Part shown: one piece after another, positions 16,914 through 18,661 of the stretch
Layout: each line of letters opens with the position of its first letter
How positions within the stretch are numbered: the first letter of the stretch is position 1
Source of the DNA: Isotricha intestinalis
Lineage: Eukaryota > Ciliophora > Litostomatea > Vestibuliferida > Isotrichidae
Assembly (NCBI GenBank): GCA_023807065.1
Contig: JAJJLU010000790.1
Location: 1-18,661, forward strand
Direction of reading: 5' to 3'
Length of the DNA stretch: 18,661 nucleotides
Position numbers and translations under genes: made by a program
The notes under the pieces: model-generated
The model's database searches: none
Seen by the model: only the letters and a program-made list of their open reading frames with translations
Told to the model about the DNA's origin: nothing

Positions 16914-17520
16914 ATAATTTTAAATTTAAAAAAAATTTATTGTTTATTTTTTGTTTTCTTTTTTTATTTGTGTTTTTTAATTGTATTTTTAATCCACACC
17001 CAAAGATATTTTATCATAGGAATGAACCAGATGATCTTATATCCAATATCAAATACACAAAATATTACAAAAAATTCTCTGAAATTTACAAAGGATATTA
17101 CACTATATCTATAGGTTATAGAAAAATTGCTGGAAATTTCTGTAAAGGAGGAGTTAATTTTGATCCTATTAAAATCTCTTGTCTTTATAATAAATTTTTA
17201 TATGCTATTAGTTTTTTATATTTTAATTATTTTTGGAGTTTTTGGAGGAATTTATTATCTTTTTGTTAATTCAGGGATTATATTATGAAAGGATTAAAAA
17301 GTTTGAAACCTGATATTGTTATTATTGGGAAATTCCTCACAATTATTTAAATATTGATAATATTGATAAAGATAATACTCTTTTTGATAATAATGATGAA
17401 AATAATGAGAAAAAAGAAATTGTGTTAGTGGACAACATATTAATAATGTTAATATGGAAAGTAAAAATGATAAAAATGATGAACAGAAAAAACCGTCAAA
17501 AAATAAAAATTGAAGATTAA
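16907..17520 (+). pseudogene. Sortilin/Vps10 receptor C-terminal remnant (end of 10CC, TM, tail), frameshifted
   Basis: The open stretch ends its lumenal part with GYRKIAGNFCKGGVNFDP...C, matching the conserved close of the sortilin/Vps10 lumenal region (YRKIxGxxCxGGVN...C just before the membrane). In the next frame (17184-17285) a membrane segment follows: MLLVFYILIIFGVFGGIYYLF. In the third frame (17281-17520) a hydrophilic tail follows, with YYERIKKFE, one TGA at 17311, IPHNYLNID and an Asp/Asn/Lys end. Order and spacing fit a type I sorting receptor, but two frame changes and a TGA interrupt it. There is no ATG: the apparent start near 16940 is TTG. The ~600-residue beta-propeller is missing, so this is a 5'-truncated remnant, or a real gene damaged by sequence errors and wrongly joined. 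Sortilins carry soluble cargo between Golgi and endosomes. Confidence 0.62.
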
Positions 17521-17675
17521 TTTTTTAAAAATTAAATATAAAATATAATATAAATAATTTAGCAATTTTTTTAAAATTTGTTAATTAATCCTGTATTACT
17601 CATTTTACATTGAATATATGACAATAAATTAAAATATTCATTTAAATTTTAAAATTCTTTTGTATTTTTAAATTA

Positions 17676-18661
17676 TTAAAATCTTTTTCCTAAATTTTCA
17701 AAATTTATTTTCAAATCACTATTAAAAAATTCATTTTTTTGATTATCAAAATTATCATATTTTCTTCTTATTTCATTAATAACTTCATTTGTGAATTTTG
17801 TTTCTAAATTATTATTTTCAAAATATTTTTAAAAATTTTATTTGATTCATCATTAATGCTATAATTTAAAATATGTAATATTCATTTAAATAAAATAAAT
17901 CTTTATTATAATTTTTATACAAAAAGTTGGAATAGACATTATAACATTCTTCATTTGTTAAAAAAGAATATAAATCATTCATTAATTTAGGATTAAATAA
18001 ATATGGAATTGATTTTGAATAACAAAATGATAAAATAATATGAAAAAATCCATTTATGAATAATCAAAAATATAAAACAACTAAAAAATAATGAGAGAAT
18101 AAAATTTTTTAATTTTTATAATTGGAAAAATAAATCAATTTATTAAACTCCAAACCAAATAATTAAAAAAGAAATTAATTCAAATTTTATTTTTTGTTTA
18201 TTATCATCAATAAAAAAGAAGAAGAAATAATGAAAAAAGCAGAAAATGATTTTCATTAACTAATGAAATAAATGAAATTGGTTTACTAATAAAAAAACAC
18301 AAACTAAAATTAACAAAACAATTAAAAGACATTTTAACATTAATTTTACATAATAAATTTCTTGAAATAAATATCTTTTATCATAAAATAATTTAATATC
18401 TTCTCTTTCATCATTTTTTATTCCACAACATGTAATAATTCTTTGGCATCTCAAAAGAAATAATTATTATTGCTTGAAAAGGATAAAAGATAGATTTAAA
18501 AAATTTGATTTTGAATAATTTATTATTAAAAATCATGATAAATTATTAGTTAATAATAATATTGGAGTTCTAATTGATAAACGTGTGTAATTTTTACTTA
18601 TTAATATCATTAAACAACAAAAGCCATTAATTAATATATTAAATATTAAAAGAATTATTTA
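17676..18661 (-). pseudogene. 7TM-RGS receptor remnant, frameshifted, runs off right edge
   Basis: Pieces in different minus-strand frames line up as one membrane receptor. From the right edge: LIFNILINGFCCLMILI (TM), RLSIRTPILLL, a TGA, then frame changes to LRCQRIITCCGIKNDERED and KLFYDKRYLFQE, a TM (KLMLKCLLIVLLILVCVFLL, ~18280-18345), and further TMs near 18220 and 18085. The last part, ~18015-17676, resembles an RGS domain: LFNPKLMNDLYSFLTNEEC, then SNKIFKNI, then FTNEVINEIRRKYDNFD, ending TAA at 17676-17678. RGS domains speed GTP hydrolysis on G-alpha; seven-helix receptors with C-terminal RGS are known in plants and protists. At least five interruptions (TGA, TAA TAA and indels) break the frame. 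The frame at 18260-18454 begins with TTG and is only an internal piece. Its 5' end lies beyond the window. Confidence 0.52.

Noticed and set aside
16940..17269. Free-standing 109-residue + strand protein
   Set aside because: It would start with TTG, and its last part is the out-of-frame reading of the sortilin membrane helix. It is better explained as part of the frameshifted remnant.
18260..18454. Free-standing 64-residue minus-strand membrane protein
   Set aside because: It begins with TTG, and coding-like sequence continues on both sides in other frames. It is one fragment of the 7TM-RGS remnant.
1..18661. Anaerobic gut fungus as the source
   Set aside because: Fungi of that group share A+T-richness and Asn-rich proteins, but the G4 heptamer telomere and the near-absence of introns fit a ciliate better. 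I cannot exclude it from sequence alone.
1..18661. CRISPR arrays, insertion sequences, rRNA or tRNA genes
   Set aside because: I saw no regularly spaced repeats with unique spacers, no transposase-like protein, and no segment with the G+C content or folding expected of tRNA or rRNA in this genome.

Overview
The window is a eukaryotic chromosome end. It opens with four tandem copies of a C-rich heptamer (CCCCAAT on the + strand, so the G strand is ATTGGGG), which reads as a left-hand telomere. The rest is extremely A+T-rich with compact intergenic gaps (73 bases between the tandem genes at 5.1 kb, 85 bases between convergent genes at 7.0 kb), long intronless genes, and proteins loaded with Asn, Lys, Ile and Glu. 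Every complete gene uses the standard code and ends in TAA. G4-type telomere repeats, compact genes, N-terminally acylated small proteins, a sortilin remnant and a 7TM-RGS remnant suggest a ciliate macronuclear chromosome from a lineage that has not reassigned TAA/TAG, such as a litostome (rumen-type) ciliate. That placement is inference; another A+T-rich protist cannot be excluded.

Layout. 1-30: telomere. 31-135: apparent 3' end of a + strand gene cut off by the telomere. 222-2629: three minus-strand genes: an Asn/Lys-rich protein, a putatively acylated MGC protein with poly-Glu and poly-His, and a basic helical protein. 2630-3341: a 712-base divergent intergenic region with three perfect inverted repeats. 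3342-5087: a PB1-ZZ-UBA protein with the architecture of the selective autophagy receptor p62/SQSTM1, carrying a huge poly-Asn spacer. 5161-6945: an unrecognised 594-residue protein in tandem behind it. 7031-16290: four minus-strand genes: a REEP/DP1/Yop1 ER-shaping protein, a divergent Ras-like GTPase with an acylation-type N-terminus and no DxxG motif, a 1091-residue type I membrane protein, and a ~1248-residue disordered protein interrupted by one frameshift at a run of nine A. 16569-16913: a + strand gene for a tiny secreted peptide with six Cys in mirror-symmetric spacing, probably with one 138-base intron. 16907-18661: two convergent, broken gene remnants: the C-terminal end of a sortilin/Vps10 receptor (+) and a 7TM-RGS receptor running off the right edge (-).

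Working together: several products belong to membrane traffic and its control (autophagy cargo receptor, ER tubule protein, atypical GTPase, type I surface protein, sortilin remnant), but nothing shows co-regulation, and eukaryotic neighbours need not share a pathway. The most interesting items are the poly-Asn p62-like receptor, the symmetric Cys-rich secreted peptide, the GTPase lacking switch II, the telomere capping a gene's 3' end, and the dense frameshifts at the right end, which may be gene decay or sequence error.
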